A DNA stretch of 64,000 bases. Source: Paracoccaceae bacterium (GTDB taxonomy: Bacteria > Pseudomonadota > Alphaproteobacteria > Rhodobacterales > Rhodobacteraceae). Of the stretch, positions 8,243 through 16,892 are shown one piece after another. Within the stretch, counting starts at the first letter, position 1, and the number at the start of each line of letters is the position of its first letter. The notes under the pieces are model-generated. The model was not told where the DNA came from. It searched no databases and saw nothing but the letters and a program-made list of their open reading frames with translations. A program made the position numbers and the translations under genes. The stretch lies in assembly GCA_020630695.1 (NCBI GenBank), contig JAHDIS010000007.1:1-64000 (forward strand). Direction: 5' to 3'.

Positions 8243-8257
8243 TTAGAACCATTCTAA
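8243..8257. promoter_or_regulatory. Irr-type iron control element upstream of mbfA
   Basis: TTAGAACCATTCTAA is a perfect inverted repeat (TTAGAA / TTCTAA, three-base centre), matching the ICE/Irr-box pattern known from alphaproteobacterial iron genes. It ends 14 bases before the mbfA start codon, and a TTAGAT possible -10 (8238-8243) touches it. That placement suits repression by Irr when iron is scarce. Confidence 0.7.
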
Positions 8258-8271
8258 AATATGAGGCTACT

Positions 8272-9246
8272 ATGCGCTTTTTAACTCAGCGCCGGCATTT
8301 CCGAGACCTTTCTGAACAAGAGGTGCTCGCGCTTGCCATTTCGTCCGAAGAGGACGACGCGAGAATTTACAGAACCTACGCTGAAAAACTGAGGTCGGAC
8401 TATCCGGATACAGCCAAGGTCTTCGAAGGGATGGCGGCTGAAGAGGACACGCACCGCAAAGCTTTGATCGCTTTGCATCGCAAGAGATTTGGCGATGTAA
8501 TTCCTTTGATCCGTCGTGAACACGTGGCGGGTTACTATGCGCGTCGCCCGGTTTGGCTCATGGAAAACATGACGTTGGAACGCATCCGGGAAGAAGCGTC
8601 CGCCATGGAAAGTGACGCCGAGAGCTTTTATCTCGAAGCAGCCAAGCGCACCAAAGATGCAGACACTCGCAAGGTGCTAGGTGATCTGGCTGCCGCCGAA
8701 GCAGGGCATCAGCACAGCGCAGAACAGCTTGAGAAAAAGTATTTGGATGACGATGCGCTGGAGGCAGAAGATGCCAGTGCCAAGCGAAAGTTCATTTTGA
8801 CATGGGTCCAGCCGGGACTGGCCGGTTTGATGGACGGATCGGTTTCGACCCTCGCCCCGATTTTCGCAACGGCCTTTGCCACACAGGATACCTGGACCAC
8901 GTTCTTGGTTGGCCTGGCTGCATCTGTCGGTGCCGGTATCTCAATGGGCTTTACCGAAGCGGCCTCTGACGACGGGCAATTGTCCGGTCGTGGATCACCG
9001 ATAAAACGGGGCTTCGCCTCGGGCATCATGACGACTGTTGGTGGTTTGGGACATGCCTTGCCCTACCTGATCCCTGACTTTTGGACGGCCACAATCACGG
9101 CGATCATCGTCGTGTTCGTCGAGCTTTGGGCCATTGCGTGGATTCAGAACAAGTACATGGAAACCCCATTCTTCCGAGCGGCGTTTCAGGTCGTTTTGGG
9201 TGGTGCTTTGGTCTTTGCGGCGGGTGTCTTGATCGGGAGCGGTTAG
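8272..9246 (+). CDS. mbfA: Membrane-bound ferritin / VIT1-type iron exporter MbfA
   Basis: This 324-residue protein is a fusion of an N-terminal ferritin-like (erythrin-vacuolar) di-iron domain (about 1-165) and a C-terminal VIT1-type membrane domain. Iron-ligand motifs include SSEEDDARIY, AAEEDTHRKA and AAAEAGHQHS. The membrane part carries QPGLAGLMDGSVSTLAPIF and four to five helices. In rhizobia MbfA exports iron and protects against iron and peroxide stress. The start is preceded by GAGG. Upstream are an Irr-type box and the TetR-type operators. It converges on the methionine sulfoxide reductase gene with a four-base overlap. Confidence 0.93.
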   Translation: MRFLTQRRHFRDLSEQEVLALAISSEEDDARIYRTYAEKLRSDYPDTAKVFEGMAAEEDTHRKALIALHRKRFGDVIPLIRREHVAGYYARRPVWLMENMTLERIREEASAMESDAESFYLEAAKRTKDADTRKVLGDLAAAEAGHQHSAEQLEKKYLDDDALEAEDASAKRKFILTWVQPGLAGLMDGSVSTLAPIFATAFATQDTWTTFLVGLAASVGAGISMGFTEAASDDGQLSGRGSPIKRGFASGIMTTVGGLGHALPYLIPDFWTATITAIIVVFVELWAIAWIQNKYMETPFFRAAFQVVLGGALVFAAGVLIGSG

Positions 9247-9695
9247 ACCGCTGCAAAGACCCGGTTCAGGATCGCTTGCAATGCATCCGCGTCTTCTTGG
9301 GTAAAGGCATTGGGCTGATCGCTGTCTATGTCCAGAACGGCGATCAGCTGACCCTGTCCGTTCCAGACAGGCAGAACTAATTCAGACCGGGTGCTGGATG
9401 CACAGGCGATATGTCCGGGGAAGGCTTCCACATCCGCGACCAGTTGGGCCTGTTCTGTTCGCGCGCAGGCCCCGCAGACACCGTGGGCAAAGGGGATCAC
9501 CAGACACCCATGCCCGCCCTGATAAGGCCCGATCTTCAGAACCTGGGGTTCCGTCACGCGATAGAAACCGGTCCAATCAAACCGGTCGTCTGAGTGATGC
9601 ACTTCACATGTCACTGTCGCCATAAGAGCGACTGCATCGCTCTCGCCTTCGGTGAGGGCCTCAATGGTCTGAGCGAGGGTCTTGTAGTCTGGCAT
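9243..9695 (-). CDS. Free methionine-(R)-sulfoxide reductase (GAF domain)
   Basis: This 150-residue single-GAF-domain enzyme matches fRMsr: FDWTGFYRV at the N-terminal side, then GCLVIPFAHGVCGACA and HIACASSTRSELVLPV. The conserved cysteines needed for catalysis and resolving the sulfenic acid are all present, with one additional cysteine. The enzyme reduces free (not protein-bound) methionine-R-sulfoxide in the cytoplasm using thioredoxin. It lies tail to tail with mbfA, and both are plausibly useful in oxidative or iron stress. Confidence 0.9.
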   Translation of the reverse strand: MPDYKTLAQTIEALTEGESDAVALMATVTCEVHHSDDRFDWTGFYRVTEPQVLKIGPYQGGHGCLVIPFAHGVCGACARTEQAQLVADVEAFPGHIACASSTRSELVLPVWNGQGQLIAVLDIDSDQPNAFTQEDADALQAILNRVFAAV

Positions 9696-9721
9696 ATTCG
9701 TTCCGCTGTCTGAATGGGATG

Positions 9722-10894
9722 TCAGAGACGCTCAATCGCGATGGCAGTGCCTTCGCCACCGCCAATGCAAATCGCAGCAATCCCGCGCTTAAGCTTGCGT
9801 TTCTCAAGTGCATTCAACAGCGTCACAATGATTCGCGCGCCTGACGCGCCGATTGGGTGCCCCAAGGCGCACGCGCCGCCATTCACGTTCACGATATCGC
9901 GGCGCAGGCCCATTTCTTGCATGAAGGCCATGGGCACGACGGCAAAGGCCTCGTTCACTTCCCAAAGATCTACATCGGAAATCTTCCAACCGATGCGGTC
10001 CAGCAATTTGCGGGCTGCTGGTACGGGTGCTGTCGGAAAATCGGCTGGGGCATGGGCGTGGCTGGCATGTCCCAGAATACGTGCGCGCGGCGCAACGCCC
10101 GATGCTTCGGCGGCCTCGAGTGTTCCCAGCACAAGCGCCGCGGCGCCGTCTGAGATTGACGATGAATTGGCCGCTGTGACGGTTCCATCCTTACGAAAAG
10201 CTGGCTTCAGCATAGGAATCTTGTCGGGGCGTGCGCGACCGGGCTGTTCATCGCCGGTGATGACTTCTTCGCCAGTGCGCGTGTGCAGTGTCACCGGCGT
10301 GATTTCGCCTTCAAATGCTCCGGTTCGTTCAGCCTCCAGCGCGTTGGACAAGGATCCCAGCGCATATTGATCCTGCGCTTCGCGGGTAAATTGAAAGGCT
10401 TCGGCGCAGTCTTCGGCAAAGGTTCCCATCAGTCGACCCTTGTCGTAGGCGTCCTCCAGCCCGTCGAGAAACATATGATCCTTCACTTCTGCATGACCGA
10501 TGCGGGCACCGTCGCGCATCTTGGGCAGCATGTAAGGGGCGCCGCTCATGGACTCCATCCCGCCAGCCACGATGTAGTCGGCATCGCCAAGCGCCAACCG
10601 GTCATAAGCCATCATCGCAGATTTCATTCCGGACCCGCACATCTTGTTCAGTGTCGTGGCCGGAACTTCTTCGCCCAGCCCTGCTGCAAACCCGGCCTGC
10701 CTTGCTGGCGCTTGCCCTTGGCCGGCTGGCAATACACAGCCCATCAGCAATTCATCAATCGCTGGTTTTCCGGCTTGCTCCAAAGCGGCGCGGATTGCCG
10801 ACCCTCCAAGCGCGGCGGCAGAAACATCGTTAAAGACACCCTGGAACCCACCCATCGGCGTCCGTGCAGCCCCCATGATTACGACGTCTTTCAT
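9722..10894 (-). CDS. Acetyl-CoA C-acetyltransferase (thiolase)
   Basis: This 390-residue thiolase condenses two acetyl-CoA, or cleaves acetoacetyl-CoA. The acylated cysteine is in NKMCGSGMKS, the histidine motif is WEVNEAFAVVPMAF, and the second cysteine is in CIGGGEGTA, with NGGACALGHPIGASGAR before it. The length is normal for biosynthetic thiolases. A strong AAGGAG site lies seven bases before the ATG. There is no phaB or other beta-oxidation gene next to it, so its pathway (ketone body, PHB or amino-acid degradation) is open. Confidence 0.93.
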   Translation of the reverse strand: MKDVVIMGAARTPMGGFQGVFNDVSAAALGGSAIRAALEQAGKPAIDELLMGCVLPAGQGQAPARQAGFAAGLGEEVPATTLNKMCGSGMKSAMMAYDRLALGDADYIVAGGMESMSGAPYMLPKMRDGARIGHAEVKDHMFLDGLEDAYDKGRLMGTFAEDCAEAFQFTREAQDQYALGSLSNALEAERTGAFEGEITPVTLHTRTGEEVITGDEQPGRARPDKIPMLKPAFRKDGTVTAANSSSISDGAAALVLGTLEAAEASGVAPRARILGHASHAHAPADFPTAPVPAARKLLDRIGWKISDVDLWEVNEAFAVVPMAFMQEMGLRRDIVNVNGGACALGHPIGASGARIIVTLLNALEKRKLKRGIAAICIGGGEGTAIAIERL

Positions 10895-10963
10895 GCCATA
10901 GCTCCTTGGTTTGTGTTGCTTATCTGCAGGCGCTCACAGATTGGTAAGAATTGAGCGGTACCT

Positions 10964-11320
10964 ATGTCTCAGAATGCAGATCATGAGGCAAAGATGCAGC
11001 TGACTCAACGGCAGATCGAACTGCGCGATATCATTAAAGTTGAAGCACAGCGGATTGATGCGGCCGTTGCCGTTCAGTTCAAGGATGCAATGCGAACCGC
11101 AGTTGCAGAAGGGACCGGACCCGTTGTGCTGGACCTAAGCGAAGTTGAATTTATCGACTCAAGCGGACTTGGGGCCATCGTTGCATCAATGAAAGCCATG
11201 CCAGAGGGCCGAGTGCTGGAGCTGGCGGGGTTGTTGCCCGCGGTTGACAAGGTGTTTCGCATGACCCGCATGGACCGGATCTTCACGCTGCATGCGTCGG
11301 TCGAAGACGCATGCAGCTAG
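10964..11320 (+). CDS. STAS domain anti-anti-sigma factor
   Basis: This 118-residue SpoIIAA/RsbV-like protein has the phosphorylation loop DLSEVEFIDSSGLGAIV, where the serine after FID-S is the usual kinase target. Unphosphorylated forms bind the cognate anti-sigma kinase. A start at 10994 (MQLTQRQIEL), preceded by GAGG, would give 108 residues and is equally plausible. The gene is followed directly by an HATPase of the RsbW/SpoIIAB type, forming a partner-switch pair. No sigma factor or PP2C phosphatase gene is nearby. Confidence 0.9.
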   Translation: MSQNADHEAKMQLTQRQIELRDIIKVEAQRIDAAVAVQFKDAMRTAVAEGTGPVVLDLSEVEFIDSSGLGAIVASMKAMPEGRVLELAGLLPAVDKVFRMTRMDRIFTLHASVEDACS

Positions 11321-11364
11321 GGCCCATTAATTCATCGAAGACCAGATGTCGGAGTGTGCGGCGC

Positions 11365-11820
11365 ATGAACAAATGGGATCAAAACGATCCACCTGGCGCT
11401 TTGCGTTTTGAACGCAGAATTGACAGCACCTCAACTGCGGTCAGTGTGTTGCTCTGCGATTTGCGAAATGAACTGCAGGCCGCAAACCATCGAGCCGGTT
11501 CCAGCGATACCTGGGAAATCGTACTGGCCGAAGCCATCAACAACGTGGTTGAGCATGCCTATATGGAGCATGCCGGTCATCCGGTCGCTCTCAAATTGGT
11601 ATTCTCACCTGTGCTTTTGACCGCTGAGATGACAGATTGGGGCCTGCCGATGCCCAATCTGACCTTGCCGGAGGGCACGGCACCCGAAATTGGCGAAACG
11701 GCTGAAGATCAGCCAGAAGGCGGTTTTGGCTGGCATTTGATAAAGGCACTTACAGAACAGCTGGAATACAAACGCCAGGACAGCACCAATAAGCTGCTCT
11801 TTTCTGTAAAAATTGACTAG
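11365..11820 (+). CDS. Anti-sigma regulatory factor (serine kinase), RsbW/SpoIIAB-like
   Basis: This 151-residue GHKL ATPase has the N box EAINNVVEHAY, the G1 box DWGLPMP and a G2 box GGFGWHLIK. Such proteins hold a sigma factor and phosphorylate the STAS antagonist. The ATG at 11365, with CGGAGTG upstream, is preferred to 11311, which would overlap the STAS gene. The target sigma factor is not encoded in the window. Confidence 0.9.
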   Translation: MNKWDQNDPPGALRFERRIDSTSTAVSVLLCDLRNELQAANHRAGSSDTWEIVLAEAINNVVEHAYMEHAGHPVALKLVFSPVLLTAEMTDWGLPMPNLTLPEGTAPEIGETAEDQPEGGFGWHLIKALTEQLEYKRQDSTNKLLFSVKID

Positions 11821-11912
11821 CAAAGCCACCAATGTTTCGGCCTGATTTCCAAAGACCTTTGAATCGCCCGCAACCAAACACATTCCGGCCCGAATCTGAC
11901 GCCATCCATCAG

Positions 11913-11980
11913 GTGTAGCTGCATAAAGCTTCCCTCGGTGTCGCGTCGCAACAGCCCCCACCCAGTGCGCGGCACCGAGG
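11913..11980. repeat. Hairpin-forming repeat, copy A
   Basis: This 68-base element begins GTGTAGCTGCATAAAGCTT and ends CACCGAGG. Its arms CCTCGGTGTCGCG and CGCGGCACCGAGG pair around a C-rich loop containing CAGCCCCCACCCAG. It is about 85% identical to copy B. There is no T-run on either side, so it is not an ordinary terminator. Confidence 0.75.
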
Positions 11981-12092
11981 ACCATTCCCCCATACAGACA
12001 AGCGCGCGACACGACTGACCCATTGGGGAAAATGTCGCAATAACGCCTTTGGGTTTCCCAAATTCAGCCGCCATTTAACGTCAGAGATGATC

Positions 12093-12160
12093 GTGTAGCT
12101 GCATAAAGCTTCACTCGGCACCGCGCATAAACAGCCCCCACCCAGTGCGCGGTGCCGAGG
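12093..12160. repeat. Hairpin-forming repeat, copy B
   Basis: This is the second copy, 180 bases downstream in the same orientation. The stem arms are CTCGGCACCGCGCA and TGCGCGGTGCCGAG, a perfect 14-base match. Relative to copy A, TG has become CA on the left arm and CA has become TG on the right arm, so pairing is kept by compensatory change. The loop core and the 5' flank are identical between the copies. Confidence 0.75.
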
Positions 12161-12240
12161 TTCCCTCCGAAAATCAATGGCCTCACAGATTGACGCGGGT
12201 GCGCGCAGGTCTATTGTCCGCCGTGCAAGGGAGGCTTTTT

Positions 12241-13818
12241 ATGCGCGATTTCCACAAACCGGGCCGTTCGGCTGTCATGGCCATGAATGGCATCTGTGCA
12301 ACGTCTCATCCACTTGCAGCAGGTGCGGCCGTTGATGTTCTGAAATCCGGCGGCAATGCCATGGACGCGGCGATCGCGGGCGCCGTCATCCTCGGACTTG
12401 CCGAGCCGCAAATGACCGGCATTGGGGGCGATTGTTTTGCGCTGATTTCACCGGCTGGCACCGATCAGGTCGTCGCGGTGAACGGATCTGGCCGGTCAGC
12501 AGCCGCGGCCGACGCAGCGGTTCTGCGCGGCGAAGGTCACCAAACCGTACCTTTGCAATCAGCCCATGCCGTGACCGTGCCGGGTGCAATGGATGCGTTT
12601 TGCACAATGTCGGAAAAATGGGGGCGCATTGGAATCGCAGACAGTCTGGCGCCGGCGATACGCTACATGGACGAAGGCGTACCGGTGTCTGCGCGTGTCG
12701 CATGGGATTGGCAGGGCTGTGCCCCTGTGTTGTCGGGCCATGGCAAAACCCATTTCCTGAACAACGGCGCGATACCGCAATACGGCGACGTTTTCCGGTT
12801 GCCGGGCCAGGCCGAAGTTCTGCGTCGCGTGGCCAAAGATGGAAGGAACGCATTCTACGAAGGTGAGATCGCGGACGATATGCTCGCCACTTTGAATGCT
12901 TTGGGTGGGGCGCATACGGCCGAAGATTTTGCCGCAACGCAGTGTACGATCGCTGATCCGCTTGGCGGGACATACAAAGGTCAGGAACTGCTCGAGCATC
13001 CGCCCAATGGCCAGGGCGTGGTTGCCATTCTTTTGCTGAACATTCTTTCGCACTTTGACATTGCGAATATGGATCCCTTTGGCGCTGAACGTGCCCATAT
13101 CGAAGCTGAGGCCGCCAAGCTGGCCTATGACGCAAGAAACCGCTTTTTGTCTGACCCTGCCACGATGGACCGGCTGGATCACATGACCAGCATGGAGACG
13201 GCCAGCGCGCTTGCCGCGTTGATCAATCCCAGCAAGGCAATGGCATCACCGGCGGCGATTTCCGAGGCGGTTCACAAGGACACTATTTACATTACGGTTG
13301 TTGATCGTGACCGGATGTCGGTCTCGTTGATCTACTCCATTTTCCACGGGTTTGGTTCGGGTATAGCCTCCGAGAAATTTGGAATCCTGTTCCAGAACCG
13401 CGGTGCCGGGTTCTCTTTGGCCGAAGGGCATCCAAACGAGCTGAAGGGCGGCAAACGTCCCATGCATACAATCATTCCTGCGATGCTGCGTGACCAAGGT
13501 CGGGTCACAATGCCGTTTGGTGTGATGGGCGGTCAGTATCAGCCCAACGGACACGCGCGCGTTGTAACGAATATGCTTGATTTCGGGATGGACCCTCAGG
13601 CCGCATTGGACGCGCCACGCAGCTTTGCCGAGAATGGTAAATTGCAGCTGGAACGTGGCTATGGGGACAGTGTTCGGGCGCAGCTTGCGGACATGGGGCA
13701 TGATATTGAAACGCCTGATGTTCCGATTGGGGGGGCACAGGCAATCCTGATCCATGAAAATGGTGTGCTTGAGGGTGCCTCTGACCCTAGAAAAGATGGC
13801 TGCGCGGTCGGTTACTAG
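12241..13818 (+). CDS. Gamma-glutamyltransferase family protein
   Basis: This 525-residue Ntn hydrolase is made as a precursor that cleaves itself before a threonine. The expected nucleophile is Thr348 in HKDTIYITVVDRD. Other family marks are LKSGGNAMDAAIA, MTGIGGDCF and GGKRPMHTIIPAM. The start is fixed by GGGAGG eight bases before ATG 12241; the frame extends further upstream but through the repeat. No obvious signal peptide is present, so this is a cytoplasmic or unusual GGT-like acylase or hydrolase rather than the classic periplasmic enzyme (inference). Confidence 0.9.
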   Translation: MRDFHKPGRSAVMAMNGICATSHPLAAGAAVDVLKSGGNAMDAAIAGAVILGLAEPQMTGIGGDCFALISPAGTDQVVAVNGSGRSAAAADAAVLRGEGHQTVPLQSAHAVTVPGAMDAFCTMSEKWGRIGIADSLAPAIRYMDEGVPVSARVAWDWQGCAPVLSGHGKTHFLNNGAIPQYGDVFRLPGQAEVLRRVAKDGRNAFYEGEIADDMLATLNALGGAHTAEDFAATQCTIADPLGGTYKGQELLEHPPNGQGVVAILLLNILSHFDIANMDPFGAERAHIEAEAAKLAYDARNRFLSDPATMDRLDHMTSMETASALAALINPSKAMASPAAISEAVHKDTIYITVVDRDRMSVSLIYSIFHGFGSGIASEKFGILFQNRGAGFSLAEGHPNELKGGKRPMHTIIPAMLRDQGRVTMPFGVMGGQYQPNGHARVVTNMLDFGMDPQAALDAPRSFAENGKLQLERGYGDSVRAQLADMGHDIETPDVPIGGAQAILIHENGVLEGASDPRKDGCAVGY

Positions 13819-13932
13819 AACAGAGCGACACAACCTTGGGCAGAAAATGCCCCGGGTGTTCCGCCATCTTGCCCAAATTTAGCCGCGGACCCGGTTCAGG
13901 CTGAGTGCAGTCAAGAAACCGGAGCAGCAAAA

Positions 13933-14496
13933 ATGTTTGGACCCATCGCGTCGTTCGAAAACTTCATGTTCAACGCTTTCAACTTTACCGGACGCGCCAC
14001 CCGGGCAGAGTACTGGTGGGTCTATTTCATACGGTTTGTTCTGTTCTTCGCGTGTCTGATAGCGGACGTCATCGCGGCGGGCATGGCGCAAACGGTTTCC
14101 ATCAATCCTTTGGCGTATTTCACACCATGGGCGATCTTGTTGACGATCATTCCGGCAACCTCCCTTTTGGCCCGTCGGTTGCACGATACGGGCCGGTCTT
14201 CGTTTTGGATTTTGGTAGGGCTGGTGCCGGGAATTGGGCCGCCTTGGCTGACGGCAATTCTGTGCGCCAAGAGCGAAGAAGAAGACAACAAATGGGGCCC
14301 AATGCGCAGCCCATCGGGGTTGCGGCCCAAGCAAAAGACCGCATCCGGGAAAACCAAGAGCGATCCAATGATGGGATACGTCACCTTGCTCAAGGCCTCG
14401 CGCGAGCCGACCCCCGAAGAAGTGGCCGCACAGCGGGAGCAGATTTCAGAATATTATCGCACGCAAGTGCTTGGGGCGCGCCAAGCCAGTGCCTAG
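13933..14496 (+). CDS. DUF805 family membrane protein
   Basis: This 187-residue protein shows the DUF805 signature: FNFTGRATRAEYWWVYF, three hydrophobic helices and LLARRLHDTGRSSFWIL. The C-terminal 75 residues are hydrophilic and charged, longer than in many members. The family is widespread and without known function. A GGAG site precedes the ATG. The gene ends 17 bases from the convergent aldolase gene. Confidence 0.9.
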   Translation: MFGPIASFENFMFNAFNFTGRATRAEYWWVYFIRFVLFFACLIADVIAAGMAQTVSINPLAYFTPWAILLTIIPATSLLARRLHDTGRSSFWILVGLVPGIGPPWLTAILCAKSEEEDNKWGPMRSPSGLRPKQKTASGKTKSDPMMGYVTLLKASREPTPEEVAAQREQISEYYRTQVLGARQASA

Positions 14497-14512
14497 GCGC
14501 GCCGCTGTCCAT

Positions 14513-15409
14513 TTAAGCCACAGACGCCGAACAGATCTTGTTGATGTTGCTGCCGAGGGCGTCGTTGAACTCTGAATCCGACTGCTGTTTGGACAGGCCT
14601 TCTGTCAGCGCGCGGCTGAACGACGCGATCATCTTTGGCTGGCGGGCCAGCCGTTCGCAGGCCTCGGCAGTGGAATAGCCGCCGGACAGAGCCACGACAC
14701 GCAGAACGCGGGGGTGATCGGCGAGATCGTCATACAGCCCGTCGTTCGTTGGGATGGTCAGCTTCAGCATCACATCCTGTTTGTCATCCAATGCATCCAG
14801 ATGCTTGAGGCATTCGGCCTTGAGCATGGCTTCGGCTTCGGCTTTCGTTTCCGAGTGGATGTCCACTTCAGGCTCAATGATCGGCACAAGACCTGCGTTA
14901 CAGACCGTTTTGGCCACATCAAACTGTTGGGCGATGACATCAGCGACGCCTTTGGCATTGGCCTCGTGGATGACCGACCGTTCCTTCGTGCCAAACACAC
15001 CAAAGCCTTTTGCCTCTTCCAGTAAGGCTTCGAGACCTGGCATTGGCTTTAGCATCTGTGCCCCGTTTGCCCTGTCTTCCAGACCCTTGTCGATTTTCAG
15101 GAATGGAACAATGCCGCGATCTTCCCAGAGCAGCTGCGCAACGGGCTTGCCATCGATATCGCCGCGCATGGTGCGTTCAAAGAGGATCGCACCAATGACT
15201 TTCGCATTGGTGAAATCCGGTGCTTTGATGATGCGGGCGCGCATCGCGTGGATTTCGCCGAACATGGCTTCTTCGCCGTCGTACTGATCTTCTTCAACAC
15301 CGTAGAGCCGCAGTGCTTTGGGCGTTGAGCCGCCCGACTGGTCCAATGCGGCGATAAAGCCGTTGCCTGTCTTGATCTGCTCAACTTGCTTGGAAAATGC
15401 ATCCGTCAT
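14513..15409 (-). CDS. Class I fructose-bisphosphate aldolase
   Basis: This 298-residue enzyme cleaves fructose 1,6-bisphosphate to dihydroxyacetone phosphate and glyceraldehyde 3-phosphate. It belongs to the class I (Schiff base) type found in some bacteria: N-terminal GNGFIAALDQSGGSTPKAL, then LVPIIEPEVDIH, and the predicted Schiff-base Lys216 in MLKLTIPT. VALSGGYSTAEA forms part of the phosphate site. The gene is monocistronic, and the neighbouring genes are not glycolytic. Confidence 0.93.
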   Translation of the reverse strand: MTDAFSKQVEQIKTGNGFIAALDQSGGSTPKALRLYGVEEDQYDGEEAMFGEIHAMRARIIKAPDFTNAKVIGAILFERTMRGDIDGKPVAQLLWEDRGIVPFLKIDKGLEDRANGAQMLKPMPGLEALLEEAKGFGVFGTKERSVIHEANAKGVADVIAQQFDVAKTVCNAGLVPIIEPEVDIHSETKAEAEAMLKAECLKHLDALDDKQDVMLKLTIPTNDGLYDDLADHPRVLRVVALSGGYSTAEACERLARQPKMIASFSRALTEGLSKQQSDSEFNDALGSNINKICSASVA

Positions 15410-15533
15410 GGTGCCCTCATGTTCTTGAAATCAACCGTTGCGCTGCTCATAGCGCGAAACTTTGGCTCAATATAGAGGGCTAACGCGTTGTTATCGCTAA
15501 ACCTGCCTTTGCCCCATGCGTCTACCCGGTTGG

Positions 15534-16892
15534 CTAGGATCCGTTCCGCTTGTTTATCCGCAGCCAAATGCCATCCTTTGCGCGAACGGTCAGGTGGGCT
15601 TCGGGCACGGGAACACGATCCGCATCTGCCTCAAAGCTCAGGTCGCGCAGCAACAACGACAGCAACAGTGTTCCTTCGGCCATGGCAAAAGCGGCCCCTG
15701 TACAAACCCTTGGCCCGGCTGAAAACGGCATATAGGCATCGCGCATGCATTGTTTACCATTTTCGGTTTGCCATCGCGCAGGATCGAACCCATCGGGATT
15801 GTCCCACAGGCGTTCGTGGCGGTGCAAATGCCAAGGGCTCAAAACGATCTGGCTGGATTTGGGAATGTCGCGATCGCGGAAGTGTTCAGGGCATGTGGTT
15901 TCCCGAACCATCATCGGTACAGGTGGATAGAGCCGCAACGCTTCGCGAAAGACATCACGGCTGACGCGCAGCTTTGAAAGTTCGGAAAACGCGCCAGTTT
16001 TCAAGGCCTGCGCTTCTTGCGCTACCTTGGTCTGCCACTGGGGGTGCGTTGCCATCAGATACAGTGACCAGCCAAGCGCCGAGGCAGACGTTTCATGACC
16101 GGCCAGGAAGAAGATCGCAACCTGATCGACCATCTCGTCGGTGGAAAAGGTTTCACCCGTTTCAGGATCACGGGTTGTCATGATCTTTGTCGCCAGATCG
16201 TCTGGCGCTGTCCCGGCTTCGATCTCTGCCATACGCCTTTCCGTCAGTTGCTTGATCAACCCGCGTATCCGCGCCGCCGCTGCGCGGGTGTCCTTGCGGA
16301 AAAACCGTGGGATCCAGCGGGGCAAAGGAATGAAAGCCGCAATGTTCAAGATGGGCTGGCTGCGCTGATAGGCGCGGAATTCATGGAACACTTCGGTCGC
16401 GATTTCGTCCTCGATCGGAATCGAAAAGAGCGTCCGAAAAATTACATCTGCGGCGGCATGGCTTGCAACTTCTTCCACCTCGACCCATTCACCGGCCTTG
16501 GGCTCTAGTCTGGATCGCGCGGATTGGGCGGCTTCCCAAATGGCGCCCCAGGTTTCTCGGATGCGACCACCCTCGAATGCGGGATCAATGATCCGCCTTT
16601 GCCGTTGCCACTGGGCACCGTTGGTCAGGAAAACGGAGTCTCCCAACAATGGCCTCAGGCCTTCGCTGATCCGGCCGGATTTGGGGAAATCCATGGGTCT
16701 GTCTTTCAGAACGGTTTTCACCAGTTCCGGCTGATTCACCAAATAGGATCGAAAGAAGGGTGTTTTGAATTCGGCCATCCACGCGCGGTACAGCCTTGCC
16801 GGTTGTGCCGACAGGATGTCGGATCGAAACAGTCGGGCGTATTTAAGCAGCGATACTTTTTCCGATCGGCTGGCCGGTTTGGGAGGGATCAT
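15534..16892 (-). CDS. Cytochrome P450
   Basis: This 452-residue soluble P450 has the I-helix FFLAGHETSASALGW, the ExxR motif in FREALRLYPP and the haem-ligand loop PFSAGPRVCTG, with the cysteine at about residue 397. There is no N-terminal membrane anchor. The closest general type is the bacterial CYP family with fatty-acid or terpene substrates; the substrate is not predictable. Its ATG overlaps the stop of the membrane hydrolase gene by four bases, so the two proteins probably act together. No ferredoxin or reductase gene is adjacent. Confidence 0.93.
   Translation of the reverse strand: MIPPKPASRSEKVSLLKYARLFRSDILSAQPARLYRAWMAEFKTPFFRSYLVNQPELVKTVLKDRPMDFPKSGRISEGLRPLLGDSVFLTNGAQWQRQRRIIDPAFEGGRIRETWGAIWEAAQSARSRLEPKAGEWVEVEEVASHAAADVIFRTLFSIPIEDEIATEVFHEFRAYQRSQPILNIAAFIPLPRWIPRFFRKDTRAAAARIRGLIKQLTERRMAEIEAGTAPDDLATKIMTTRDPETGETFSTDEMVDQVAIFFLAGHETSASALGWSLYLMATHPQWQTKVAQEAQALKTGAFSELSKLRVSRDVFREALRLYPPVPMMVRETTCPEHFRDRDIPKSSQIVLSPWHLHRHERLWDNPDGFDPARWQTENGKQCMRDAYMPFSAGPRVCTGAAFAMAEGTLLLSLLLRDLSFEADADRVPVPEAHLTVRAKDGIWLRINKRNGS

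Larger units (their letters stand above)
11821..12240. other. 420-base intergenic region with two hairpin repeats
   Basis: Between the anti-sigma gene and gamma-glutamyltransferase there is no convincing gene. It holds two copies of a 68-base repeat, described separately, and the ribosome site of the next gene. A minus-strand frame of 85 codons crosses the first repeat, but part of it is repeat sequence and it is not accepted. Confidence 0.6.

Noticed and set aside
11817..12074. 85-codon frame on the minus strand between the anti-sigma gene and GGT
   Set aside because: It runs through hairpin copy A, overlaps the end of the anti-sigma gene, and has no ribosome site; the second copy interrupts the same frame with a stop.
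13836..13876. TTGGGCA / TGCCCAA inverted repeat after the GGT gene
   Set aside because: Loop of 27 bases and no T-run; too weak to call a terminator.
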